Assembly (NCBI GenBank): GCA_964596645.1
Contig: CAZQVB010000062.1
Location: forward strand, 1 to 19,554
Origin: CAVQEK01 sp964596645
Lineage (GTDB): Bacteria; Bacteroidota; Bacteroidia; Cytophagales; Cyclobacteriaceae
Length of the DNA: 19,554 bases
Direction: 5' to 3'
A program made the position numbers and the translations under genes. Under the pieces are notes generated by a model. The model made no database searches and was not told the DNA's origin. It saw nothing but the letters and a program-made list of their open reading frames with translations. Below are positions 1 to 7,071 of this stretch, piece after piece; positions within the stretch are counted from its first letter, which is position 1, and each line of letters begins with the position of its first letter.

Positions 1-3
1 ATA

Positions 4-36
4 GGTGGGTCAGCTTACACTGAAATGGGTGGGTCA
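4..36. repeat. Two GGTGGGTCA direct repeats, possible IS21-family end
   Basis: The nonamer GGTGGGTCA occurs at 4-12 and 28-36, a period of 24 bp, and a further GGGGTGAT follows at 41-48. From family knowledge, IS21-family elements of Bacteroidota carry several spaced copies of a TGGGTCA-type motif at their ends, where the transposase binds. No transposase gene is in the window, so this would be only the outer edge of an element cut by the window start. The assignment rests on motif resemblance alone. Confidence 0.35.
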
Positions 37-55
37 ATATGGGGTGATATATTCA

Positions 56-88
56 TTTTAGGGCATGTTAAAGCGATATCACTGCTAA
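56..88. repeat. Dispersed intergenic repeat, left copy
   Basis: This 33-bp stretch starts with TTTTAGGGCAT and ends with ATATCACTGCTAA. It is nearly identical, in the same orientation, to 19424-19457, with one indel and a few substitutions. The flanking sequence on either side does not match. Two copies 19 kb apart in non-coding DNA suggest a genome-wide dispersed repeat or the conserved end of a small mobile element. Confidence 0.6.
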
Positions 89-140
89 TATTGCCTGCCC
101 TGATTTATTCCAGTATTTCAGCATCTGTTTACTTTTTAGA

Positions 141-165
141 CAGATCCTGAAACGAGTTCAGGATG
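141..165. repeat. Palindromic intergenic repeat, left copy
   Basis: An 8-bp perfect inverted repeat, ATCCTGAA (144-151) and TTCAGGAT (157-164), is separated by ACGAG. A second version lies at 19196-19222 with the same ACGAG core. The pair suggests a REP-like family of intergenic palindromes. It is not followed by a T-tract, so I do not call it a terminator. Confidence 0.6.
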
Positions 166-210
166 ACTTCTACTTTGAGCTTTCTGCTACCCATAGCACC
201 AACCCACTAT

Positions 211-257
211 TCTACCAATCTACCATCCCACCAATCACCAGTCTACGAGTCTACTAA
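211..257. repeat. Degenerate 8-bp tandem repeat
   Basis: Six tandem units can be read: TCTACCAA, TCTACCAT, CCCACCAA, TCACCAG, TCTACGAG, TCTACTAA. They share the pattern TCTACYAA, and one unit is 7 bp. The tract is strongly C+T rich on the plus strand apart from the A positions. It looks like a decayed microsatellite in non-coding DNA. Confidence 0.5.
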
Positions 258-265
258 TCTCCTCC

Positions 266-326
266 GAAACTGACGAAACACCCGCACAAGGCCACACTAA
301 ACGGCCGAAGGTGTTTCGAAGGTTTC
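266..326. repeat. Interrupted large inverted repeat
   Basis: CGAAACACC (274-282) is perfectly complementary to GGTGTTTCG (310-318). Outside it GAAAC (266-270) pairs with GTTTC (322-326). Inside it GGCC (290-293) pairs with GGCC (303-306). Together these form a roughly 60-nt interrupted stem-loop. No T-tract follows on either strand. It may be a small transposon relic or a structured 3' region of the minus-strand operon ending at 430. Confidence 0.45.
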
Positions 327-429
327 TCCGGACAAGACTGAATAGAGGCTCTTGCATTACCTTTCTTATTTCCACCACATGTGGCCCAGACATTATCATT
401 AAGATGGCGCTATCGAAACGGCGCCCCAA

Positions 430-1200
430 CTATAAATCCATCCATTCTTTGAAGGGTGAGGCGCGGCGGCTGCTGATGTACACATCGTCGCTCGCGGGGG
501 GTACGAGCTCTACCTTGAGCCTGCCTTTGAAGTGGGGGTGTACCTTCTGAATGCTGTCAAAGTTGACAATGTACTGGCGGCTGATGCGGAAAAAGCGCTC
601 GGGGTCGAGCATCTGCTCCAGCTCGTCGAGCGATTGGTTCAATACATATTTATGGCTTTGGGTGGTTTTGAGAAAAACCAGCTTATCTTCCGAATAGAAA
701 TAGGCCACGTCGCCGGTAGAGACCGATTTGAGCGTACTGCCCTGCTTCACCAGAAAGCGTGATTTATACCCTTTGCGCTGCTCCTCTATAAGGCGCTCCA
801 GTGCGTGCGCATCAACCTTCACACTGTGATGCGGGCTCAGGGCATCGCGCATAGACTTGAGCTTGTCCAATGCCTGCTCCAGGCGCTCGTAGCTCACAGG
901 CTTCACCAGATAGTCGATGCTCTGCATGCTAAAGGCCTCTAGGGCGTACTCATCGTAGGCCGTGGTGAAAATTACGGGGCGGTTGATCTCCACCGTCTTC
1001 AATATGTCAAACGAGGTGCCGTCGGAAAGGCGTATGTCGAGAAAAAACAGGTCGGGGTGCGTATTTTCCTGCAACCACTCCACGGCACTTTCCACCGAAT
1101 CCAGCTTTTCTACTATCTCTATGTCTTCATCATATTGTCTGATCATTTTCTCCAGTTTGCTGGCGGCCAGAGGCTCGTCCTCTATGATTACTACGTTCAT
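430..1200 (-). CDS. LytTR-family response regulator
   Basis: A 256-residue DNA-binding response regulator, the last gene of a four-gene minus-strand operon. Residues 1-120 form a receiver domain with acidic pocket E7/D8, phospho-acceptor D55 (in LFFLDIRL), switch T79/T80 and K100 (in YLVKP). Residues about 148-250 form a LytTR DNA-binding domain, recognisable from SVSTGDVAYF and the FFRISRQYIVN motif. The order and length are normal for the AlgR/LytR group common in Bacteroidota. The start codon overlaps the stop of the upstream kinase gene by four bases (ATGA), so the two are translationally coupled and very likely cognate. The target genes cannot be told from the sequence, but autoregulation of this operon is a reasonable guess. 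Confidence 0.93.
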   Translation of the reverse strand: MNVVIIEDEPLAASKLEKMIRQYDEDIEIVEKLDSVESAVEWLQENTHPDLFFLDIRLSDGTSFDILKTVEINRPVIFTTAYDEYALEAFSMQSIDYLVKPVSYERLEQALDKLKSMRDALSPHHSVKVDAHALERLIEEQRKGYKSRFLVKQGSTLKSVSTGDVAYFYSEDKLVFLKTTQSHKYVLNQSLDELEQMLDPERFFRISRQYIVNFDSIQKVHPHFKGRLKVELVPPASDDVYISSRRASPFKEWMDL

Positions 1201-2216
1201 GAGTTTTCTAGTTTGAGTAGTGGAAGTTTTACTATAAAGTATTCCTGTTCTTTCAGTATTTCCGGAGTGGCGTCGGATATCAGTTCGTAGCGTTTTTGTA
1301 TATTCTTCAGTCCGCTTTCCGGCCGGTCTACTACATCTTTTTTTATGGGGCTGTAGTTGTTGCGCACCACCAAATGCTCCTTTTCACTGTATATGTCGAT
1401 CGTGAGCGGATTGCGTTTGGTAAATTTGTTGTGCTTCACGGCATTTTCTATGAGCATTTGCAACGACAATGGCGGAATATAATTTTTCCTTAAATCTACC
1501 TGTACATCTTTATTGATGGTGATCTGCTGATCGTAGCGCGTAGCGATCAGGTAGAGGTAGGCATTTAAAAATTCCATTTCTGTTTTCAACGGTATGATCT
1601 CCGAATCCTTGTTTTTGAGCACATAGCGGTACACATCAGAAAAATTGGCCAGAAAGCTCTGGGCCGGCTTGTTGCCGGTCTCTATCAGCGAAGAAAGAAT
1701 ATTGAGGTTATTGAACAGAAAGTGCGGATCGATGTGGTTTTTCAGGGCCATCAGCTCAGAGCGTACATTTTCCTTTTTTAGCTCCTCTGCCTCCAGCGTC
1801 GCCTTCTTCCATTTGTTGAGAAAATACACCCCGAAATACATGGAAAACACGGGTATGATCACGAATACGCCATAAATATTCAATAATACAAACTGCTGCT
1901 GATCGGGGGGTATGTCCGTAAAAATTGTTTTGAACGCATAGTAGGTAAAGTTGACGCACAGCAGGGTATATATGCCACTGAGCAGCAGCTGCACCAGTAT
2001 ACGACCGAGGGAAGACTCCGTCCAGGGCAGTTGGCGGTTGAGCCAAAGGTATATGACGTAGTTGCCCACCCAGGTGAGAAAGAGCACGCTCACAATCCAG
2101 AAGATGGCGATGTAGTAGATGGGCTCGAGCTGAGCCTGATAGAGATACCACACCGCGGCACCCAGCAGCGACATCACTATGATGATGATGAAAATGCGTT
2201 TCAGGAGCGAGGGCAC
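1197..2216 (-). CDS. LytS/YehU-type sensor histidine kinase
   Basis: A 339-residue membrane histidine kinase. Four hydrophobic segments lie near residues 8-26, 33-58, 72-95 and 109-132, with short loops and no large extracytoplasmic domain. A short helical linker (135-155) leads to the His_kinase domain. H165, in the PHFLFNNLN motif, is the expected phosphorylated histidine. The N box of the ATPase is LIENAVKHN (about 261-269), and a glycine-rich GLKNIQKRY follows. This is the atypical kinase class that partners LytTR regulators. The gene starts 6 bp after the preceding gene and overlaps the regulator gene by 4 bp. With so little outside the membrane, it may sense a membrane-embedded or lipid signal, or one relayed by its operon neighbours. 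That is inference. Confidence 0.92.
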   Translation of the reverse strand: MPSLLKRIFIIIIVMSLLGAAVWYLYQAQLEPIYYIAIFWIVSVLFLTWVGNYVIYLWLNRQLPWTESSLGRILVQLLLSGIYTLLCVNFTYYAFKTIFTDIPPDQQQFVLLNIYGVFVIIPVFSMYFGVYFLNKWKKATLEAEELKKENVRSELMALKNHIDPHFLFNNLNILSSLIETGNKPAQSFLANFSDVYRYVLKNKDSEIIPLKTEMEFLNAYLYLIATRYDQQITINKDVQVDLRKNYIPPLSLQMLIENAVKHNKFTKRNPLTIDIYSEKEHLVVRNNYSPIKKDVVDRPESGLKNIQKRYELISDATPEILKEQEYFIVKLPLLKLENS

Positions 2217-2222
2217 AGCCGG

Positions 2223-3446
2223 CTAGTCGTCAATGGTGATCTCTTTTACTTCTTTCCAGGGTATGTATTTGGTCTTATCATTGGTGAGCCACACCAGCAC
2301 GCCGTTGTTTTTGTGGCTGGTGTCCCACTCATCGCCCAGCAGCTTTTCCTCTCCATTGCGCAAGGTCACCAGGCAGTAGTTGTAGTTTTGCGGCGCAACG
2401 CTTTTGATCAGATAAAACGGCACCATGTACTTGATACCGCCGCTGCGGCCGTCGAGCATTTCGCCATTCCACGATTCGTCCAGGTCGTAGATGAGGCGAC
2501 CGCGGTACACATGGCCCGATTGTGTCTCCACCTTCCCTGCCAGATTGGTCAGTGGCTTGAAGTCGTCGTATTCGGCCATACGAAAAGCGGGTTTAGTGAA
2601 TTCTGCGTGGATTAGGTCGTTCCAATCCACCTTGATGCTTCCCTGTTCGCGGGTTTTCACCACAATGTCGTCATTATCATCATTTACGTCGGAGGTGCCC
2701 CGGAGAAATAATTCTTTGCCACTTTTCAGGGTGAGTAGTGAGCCATCTTGGCCGGGCTTCAATTTGAGCACATCGCCAAATTTTATTCTGTAATCCTTGT
2801 CGTTGTGCCGGCCATTGATGATGTCGTTGGAGAATGCCTCTTCATCGCGATCCCACACGACGTATCCTTCCAGCTCGCCGGCAGTGGTGAGAATTTTGCC
2901 ATACACGGGGTATCCGAGAAAATCGACGGCTGATCTGGGCGCCGCTCCGAAAACAATGTTTTTGATGTCTTCCCATTCCAAATGCTTCCTACCGTCGCCT
3001 GTGTATACCTCTATATCCTGGCCCACGTCGCCACTGCCCTTTTTCAGCTTCACGCTGCGGTTGTTTTTCAGGTGCAGCACTGCGTATTTTCTATCCACCA
3101 CATCGATGCGCCTGATGTGCCCGAAGTAGCATTTGAAGGCGAATTTGGCGTGCGGATCCCGGTTTTCCCACAAATTCATAAAGCCCAGGTCCAACGGACT
3201 CTTCTCGTTGTCGCCGGCACTGAGCAGCGACTGTACATTGATTTCATTTTTGAATTGCAGCTCGGCCTTGGTGCCGTCGAAGATATCGCTCCAGGCAGCC
3301 TCTTGCCCTTTCCAGCGCAACTGGCCACTGTACTTCTGGCCATTTTGCATGGTGACGGTGCCATAGAGGCAATACCGCGCCCACTGTGCCTGTGCAGGCC
3401 ACTGAAGCAGCAGTACAAGAAAAAGTGTGATTGCGCACCGCATCAT
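2223..3446 (-). CDS. Secreted protein with three internal repeats, function unknown
   Basis: I do not recognise this 407-residue protein. It begins with a signal peptide (hydrophobic 5-16, likely cleavage after AQA near residue 20). The rest contains three copies of one module, at about 28-166, 182-283 and 303-404. Each starts with a G-x-V/I-x-T-x-x-G-x-x-Y-x-G-x-L/V-x-W/Y block, has an acidic D-x-D-E stretch (less clear in copy 1) and an I/L-x-(D/N)-G turn. Each later has an L-(K/R)-(N/S)-G/N block and closes with a W-(E/N/K)-(D/E)-hydrophobic motif (W158, W275, about W396). The pattern of short strands and turns suggests beta-barrel or SH3-like modules in the periplasm. The gene sits 7 bp after the HlyD gene and 6 bp before the kinase gene, so its role is probably tied to both. 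It could be a periplasmic sensor subunit. Confidence 0.85.
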   Translation of the reverse strand: MMRCAITLFLVLLLQWPAQAQWARYCLYGTVTMQNGQKYSGQLRWKGQEAAWSDIFDGTKAELQFKNEINVQSLLSAGDNEKSPLDLGFMNLWENRDPHAKFAFKCYFGHIRRIDVVDRKYAVLHLKNNRSVKLKKGSGDVGQDIEVYTGDGRKHLEWEDIKNIVFGAAPRSAVDFLGYPVYGKILTTAGELEGYVVWDRDEEAFSNDIINGRHNDKDYRIKFGDVLKLKPGQDGSLLTLKSGKELFLRGTSDVNDDNDDIVVKTREQGSIKVDWNDLIHAEFTKPAFRMAEYDDFKPLTNLAGKVETQSGHVYRGRLIYDLDESWNGEMLDGRSGGIKYMVPFYLIKSVAPQNYNYCLVTLRNGEEKLLGDEWDTSHKNNGVLVWLTNDKTKYIPWKEVKEITIDD

Positions 3447-3453
3447 AAAGCGA

Positions 3454-4698
3454 TCAGTTGAGGGCTACCATTTTCAGGTCGTCGGCATTGTCGGGTACAG
3501 TTAATAGCACCTGGCTGGCCGGCTCCAGCCCACTCGTTATCACTATAAAGTTGGCATTGCTGGTACCTGTTTCTACCTGCTGTTTCACCACAGACAGTCC
3601 TTTTTGCAAGTACACAAAACTCATAGAATCTCCGGTATTGTGCAGGCTTTCGAGTGGCAGGTACAGGGCATCATCTATTTGCTTCACCACTATCTGGTTG
3701 CTGGTGGTCATACCGGGCTTCAATTCCGGGTCGTTCTCCTCTATCTCCACCTGCACTTCAAATACCTTGGCGTTGGTTGAGGGCAGGGATTCGCCGACAT
3801 TGGCAATGCGTGTGACGGTGCCGCTCAGGCTCTTCTCCGGGAAGGCATCGATGCCTATCCGCACCCTCTGACCTCTCTCAATCAGCCGTATGTCGACTTC
3901 GTTCACATAGCAGCGACTTATCATTTTGGACATGTCGGGCAGTGTGGCTACTACCGGGTCGCGCGCGCTTATGCTGGACCCTTTACGTATTTTTCCTCCG
4001 CGCTCTTTGTGATAGATCACCATGCCATTGTCGGGGGCGTTGATCACAAACTGGTCGTAAAGCCGCACGAGCAACCTCAGGTCGGCCTGGTCATCGATCA
4101 GGTTCAGCTCCTCATGGCGCACGCGCGATATGGCCTTTTCCTGGCGCAGCTCATAGGCTTCTTTGGCCAGCTGGTAGTCCATTTTGGCCTGCTTCAGGTC
4201 GAGCTCTGCCTGCTGTATGGTGGCGGGCGGCTCATATTGAGAATTGCGCAGCTCCAGTTCTTTTTTCTCTACAATAAGCAGTTTCTTCTTTAGCTCGTCG
4301 CGAAAGCCACGAAGCTCCAGGGCTGAGTCTATCTTGGCGCGTTCGTAGTTGTTCAGGCTTTCCTCCACATCTACTTCTTCATTTCTTATTTCCTCACCTA
4401 TTTCGGTACGATCCAGCGTGGCCACGTATTCGCCTTTTTTCACTATGGTGCCTTCTTCTACTATATCTTCTATTTTCACAGACCATATGCGGGCTGCGGT
4501 AAGGCTCTGCGGTCCGAGTATGGGTGTGGAGTTTTTGGCCTCCATCTCGCCACTGGTAGTCACCAACACCTCAAACTGGCCCTGCTCTACCGGAATAGCC
4601 AGCTCTTTCTTCCCCTCAGGTTTGAAATTGGTGGTGAGAAAGATGACTGCGGCGACTACTACCAGAATGCCGAAGGTATAGAGAAGGCGCTTTTTCAT
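3454..4698 (-). CDS. HlyD-type periplasmic membrane-fusion protein
   Basis: I take the start at 4698 (MKKRLLYTF, 414 residues), since it places positive charges directly before the membrane anchor. An in-frame ATG at 4722 would add eight unlikely residues. Seen in the protein: an N-terminal transmembrane anchor (about 5-21), a lipoyl-like beta domain with IVEEGTIVKKGEYVATLD, a long charged coiled-coil hairpin (roughly residues 95-210), the returning half lipoyl motif INAPDNGMVIYH, and a beta-barrel with KPGMT near residue 330. This is the domain order of adaptors linking inner-membrane pumps (ABC or RND) to TolC-like channels. No pump or channel gene is in the window. It is the first gene of the operon with the repeat protein and the LytS/LytTR pair. 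Confidence 0.9.
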   Translation of the reverse strand: MKKRLLYTFGILVVVAAVIFLTTNFKPEGKKELAIPVEQGQFEVLVTTSGEMEAKNSTPILGPQSLTAARIWSVKIEDIVEEGTIVKKGEYVATLDRTEIGEEIRNEEVDVEESLNNYERAKIDSALELRGFRDELKKKLLIVEKKELELRNSQYEPPATIQQAELDLKQAKMDYQLAKEAYELRQEKAISRVRHEELNLIDDQADLRLLVRLYDQFVINAPDNGMVIYHKERGGKIRKGSSISARDPVVATLPDMSKMISRCYVNEVDIRLIERGQRVRIGIDAFPEKSLSGTVTRIANVGESLPSTNAKVFEVQVEIEENDPELKPGMTTSNQIVVKQIDDALYLPLESLHNTGDSMSFVYLQKGLSVVKQQVETGTSNANFIVITSGLEPASQVLLTVPDNADDLKMVALN

Positions 4699-4800
4699 GC
4701 TTTTTTTTTGGCAAACTATCACAAACCCACCGCTATACGAATGGAATGTGGCAGAGCGGAAGATTTTGGCTACTGGAAGGGCGATAAAAATTGATGTGTG

Positions 4801-4833
4801 AAAAAAATAGTAAGGCGGTACAAGCCCGCCTTA
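4801..4833 (-). terminator. Rho-independent terminator of the sulfur operon
   Basis: On the minus strand an 8-bp perfect stem, TAAGGCGG and CCGCCTTA (4811-4818 with 4826-4833), has a 7-nt loop. After CTA it is followed by seven T residues (plus-strand A at 4801-4807). It lies about 150 bp past the APS reductase stop and is the natural end of that operon. The stem is symmetric, but only the minus strand has the T-tract. Confidence 0.8.
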
Positions 4834-4858
4834 TCTACCTTAACTTAATGAAGAGGAA

Positions 4859-4880
4859 TCTTCCCTCCTAGCTGGGAAGA
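4859..4880. repeat. Stem-loop in 3' region of the sulfur operon
   Basis: A 7-bp perfect inverted repeat, TCTTCCC (4859-4865) and GGGAAGA (4874-4880), has an 8-nt loop. It has no T-tract. A separate 10-bp inverted pair, AATAAGGCAG (4881-4890) and CTGCCTTATT (4971-4980), spans most of the 3' untranslated region just after the APS reductase stop. Both might protect the mRNA end; they may also be chance. Confidence 0.4.
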
Positions 4881-4984
4881 AATAAGGCAGACAAGCAAAT
4901 CAAATCTTTATCTCTAACTAAATAAATCTGATTTACTATAAAACACAAAAATCAAACCTTGACGCCTGTGCTGCCTTATTGTCT

Positions 4985-5692
4985 TTATGTATGAAGGCCG
5001 CATTCTGTTTTCACAGTGTGCGACCACCTACCTGTTCTTTTTTCACCTTTTACCGTGCAGTGCCTACAGCCGATCGATTGATAACCCAATGGCTTTAGCG
5101 GATGTACGGGAAGTTGGTTTTTGATGATGAAGGCCTCTGCCTCCTGCTCGGTGACGTCGATGATGGGGTAGAATTTTAAGCTACCCCCCTTGCGCTCAAA
5201 GATATTTAAACTTTTACGATAAGTGCCCTGCCAAGCCATTAATCCCGATATCCAAACGTCGAAATTATTATTGTTTTTTGCAAAAGGAGCCACTTTATTG
5301 ATTCGGCAGCAAGCGTCCGGATCGTGCTTCCAAAGCTCGCCCACACGCGCAAAATGATTGTCCGCCTGGTCGGGCAGCAGCTCGATCACCTCCAGGTCGT
5401 AGCGCCTTTGCAGCGCATCTTTGTAGGCCAGGGTTTCATCGAAATGAAAGGTGGTGTTGATAAAATGTGCCGTTTGCTTCACACGCACCTGGTAAAGCAT
5501 GTGCAGCAATATCACTGCCGTAGTGCCAAAAGAGGAGGTGAACATCACGCTGTGAAAGTCGGTGTACAAGGCCCTGAGTCGGCCGGCCGGGCTCAGCCTT
5601 TTATACTTTTCATTCAGCAGGTGCAGTGCTTCGTCAGAGACAAGCGCCGCTCCCTTAGGTATACTTGCAGTAGAAGTCTCTGTGGGGTTCAT
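4985..5692 (-). CDS. cysH: Assimilatory APS reductase (adenylyl-sulfate reductase, thioredoxin type)
   Basis: A 235-residue member of the CysH family, which reduces activated sulfate to sulfite in the cytoplasm. The nucleotide-binding loop is FTSSFGTT (51-58). Four cysteines typical of a 4Fe-4S cluster are present: C128-C129 (DACCRINKV) and C209-x-x-C212 (GCRHC). The catalytic cysteine is C231 in the C-terminal ECGLH motif. The CC plus CxxC set is what separates APS-using, iron-sulfur enzymes from the PAPS reductases of enteric bacteria. So APS is the expected substrate, consistent with no APS kinase gene nearby. The start ATG overlaps the stop of the upstream gene (ATGA). It is the last gene of the operon, and its product sulfite is the substrate of the first gene's enzyme. 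Confidence 0.93.
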   Translation of the reverse strand: MNPTETSTASIPKGAALVSDEALHLLNEKYKRLSPAGRLRALYTDFHSVMFTSSFGTTAVILLHMLYQVRVKQTAHFINTTFHFDETLAYKDALQRRYDLEVIELLPDQADNHFARVGELWKHDPDACCRINKVAPFAKNNNNFDVWISGLMAWQGTYRKSLNIFERKGGSLKFYPIIDVTEQEAEAFIIKNQLPVHPLKPLGYQSIGCRHCTVKGEKRTGRWSHTVKTECGLHT

Positions 5693-6282
5693 TTTTGTTC
5701 TTTTTCTTTTGAGACTAATGATGCCGTAAGTTCATTCAACGCATTCACTTTATGTTCAAAATCATCTTTGAGTGTAGCGCGGTACTCATGGAGCGACTGC
5801 AGCAGGTCTTGCACATTGTCGGGCACTATATCTTCCAAAAATTCGCGGAAGCGCTTGGCAAATGTGGGTGATTTGCCATTGGTCGAAATGCCAATTTTCA
5901 GGTTGCCACGCTGGAACACCGAGCCGAGGTAAAAATCACATAAGTCGGGTGTATCGGCCACATTGGTGAGAATGCGTCGCCTGCGCGTCTCTTCGCGTAC
6001 AGCCTGATGCAGTGCAAAGTTGTCGGTGGCCAGTATCACAATATCGGCAGCGTCCAAGTCGGTCATCTCAAAACCTCGTGTAACCATAGTGACATCTTGT
6101 GCTCTTTCTGCCAACTCCACAAATTCATCGCGAAAAAAGGTGGCCACGGCTGTCACTCTGGTGGCCGGACTGTTTTTGAGCAGGGCCGACAGTTTCTCAA
6201 GCCCCACATTGCCACCGCCTACCAGCAGCACGCTCAACGTTTCCAGCTTCAAGAAAATCGGAAAAAGCTTGTTTTCTTCCAT
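5689..6282 (-). CDS. Precorrin-2 dehydrogenase / sirohydrochlorin ferrochelatase-like protein
   Basis: A 197-residue protein matching the N-terminal half of CysG and yeast Met8p. It has an NAD-binding Rossmann fold with VGGGNVG (21-27), the NVAD stretch (107-110) holding the aspartate expected to serve in dehydrogenation and iron insertion, and the STNGKSPTFAKRFREFLE motif (133-150) of the dimerisation region. It converts precorrin-2 to sirohydrochlorin with NAD and may also insert iron to give siroheme; the second activity is inferred from family members. The C-terminal helical domain is short. It lies 6 bp after the methyltransferase gene and overlaps cysH by 4 bp, so the operon makes the cofactor for its own sulfite reductase. 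Confidence 0.88.
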   Translation of the reverse strand: MEENKLFPIFLKLETLSVLLVGGGNVGLEKLSALLKNSPATRVTAVATFFRDEFVELAERAQDVTMVTRGFEMTDLDAADIVILATDNFALHQAVREETRRRRILTNVADTPDLCDFYLGSVFQRGNLKIGISTNGKSPTFAKRFREFLEDIVPDNVQDLLQSLHEYRATLKDDFEHKVNALNELTASLVSKEKEQK

Positions 6283-6288
6283 GTCGTG

Positions 6289-7071
6289 CTACTCGATGTG
6301 TTCCATACTTGCCGAGGAGGCCACCTCGGCCAATGCACCCTTGCTCATAGCCCGCACCACCTCGCCAACGATGATGATGGCCGGGGCACCCAGTTTCTTT
6401 TCCCGAGCTATGTGTGCTATGGTAGAAACGGTGCCCACGCCCAGCTTTTCGCCGGGCATGGATCCGTTCTGAACGATAGCTACAGGAGTATTGCCTTTGC
6501 CATTGGCCTGAAATAGTTCGGCAATGGCTTCAATTTTTTTTGTGCCCATCAGTATCACCACTGTGGCCGATGACTGAGCGGCCAGCGCCAGGTCGGCAGA
6601 TAAATCGCCGCAGCGCGTGGTGCCTGTGATCACCCAAAAGCTGCGCGCCATACCTCTGGCGGTGAGCGGTATGCCTTTGAGCTCAGGCACTGAAAAGGCG
6701 CTGCTGATGCCCGGCACCACTTGCACCGGTATGCCATGTGCCTCGGCGTGCTGGCGCTCTTCGTGCCCGCGGCCAAAGACGTAAGGGTCACCGCCCTTCA
6801 GCCGCACCACGTGACCATGGCTGTGGGCGTACTGCACGATCAGGCTGTTGATCTCGTTTTGCTTGGCGCTATGGTTGCCTGCGCGCTTGCCGACATAAAT
6901 TTTCAGCGCCCTGTCGGGAGCGTAGTCGAGCAAGTCGGTATTCACCAGCGCATCAAACAGCACCACGTCTGCCTCGGCCAGTGTTTTTATGGCCTTCACG
7001 GTGATCAGTTCAGCATCGCCGGGGCCTGCGCCTACCAGGCTGAGTTGGGGTTGTACCTGTAGCTGCTTCAT
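6289..7071 (-). CDS. cobA: Uroporphyrinogen-III C-methyltransferase (SUMT)
   Basis: A 260-residue SAM-dependent methyltransferase that adds two methyl groups to uroporphyrinogen III to form precorrin-2. The motifs are in the usual order: VGAGPGD (13-19), the SAM-binding VVRLKGGDPYVFGRG (88-102), PGISSA (120-125), a GIPLTARG loop, and VILMGTKKI in the second domain. The length fits stand-alone SUMT, with no fused uroporphyrinogen synthase or CysG dehydrogenase part. The start overlaps the sulfite reductase stop (ATGA). The setting points to siroheme rather than cobalamin. The symbol follows the SUMT family name and does not imply B12 synthesis. Confidence 0.92.
   Translation of the reverse strand: MKQLQVQPQLSLVGAGPGDAELITVKAIKTLAEADVVLFDALVNTDLLDYAPDRALKIYVGKRAGNHSAKQNEINSLIVQYAHSHGHVVRLKGGDPYVFGRGHEERQHAEAHGIPVQVVPGISSAFSVPELKGIPLTARGMARSFWVITGTTRCGDLSADLALAAQSSATVVILMGTKKIEAIAELFQANGKGNTPVAIVQNGSMPGEKLGVGTVSTIAHIAREKKLGAPAIIIVGEVVRAMSKGALAEVASSASMEHIE

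Larger units (their letters stand above)
1..429. other. Repeat-rich non-coding left flank
   Basis: I see no credible gene in these 429 bases. Short open frames exist on both strands, but they have no recognisable motif and overlap repeats. The stretch holds, in order, two GGTGGGTCA copies, a dispersed repeat shared with the right end of the window, a palindromic repeat also found on the right, a degenerate 8-bp tandem repeat and a large inverted repeat. Next to the response-regulator stop there is a 5-bp GGCGC/GCGCC hairpin (406-410 with 421-425) and a CCACATGTGG palindrome (374-383). Neither has a T-tract, so no terminator for the minus-strand operon is clear. Confidence 0.7.

Noticed and set aside
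406..425. Hairpin GGCGC/GCGCC as terminator of the HlyD/two-component operon
   Set aside because: The stem is only 5 bp, the loop is 10 nt, and no T-tract follows on the minus strand.
4699..4722. HlyD protein start eight codons upstream
   Set aside because: It adds residues before the lysine-rich start of the membrane anchor; MKKRLL is the more typical N-terminus.
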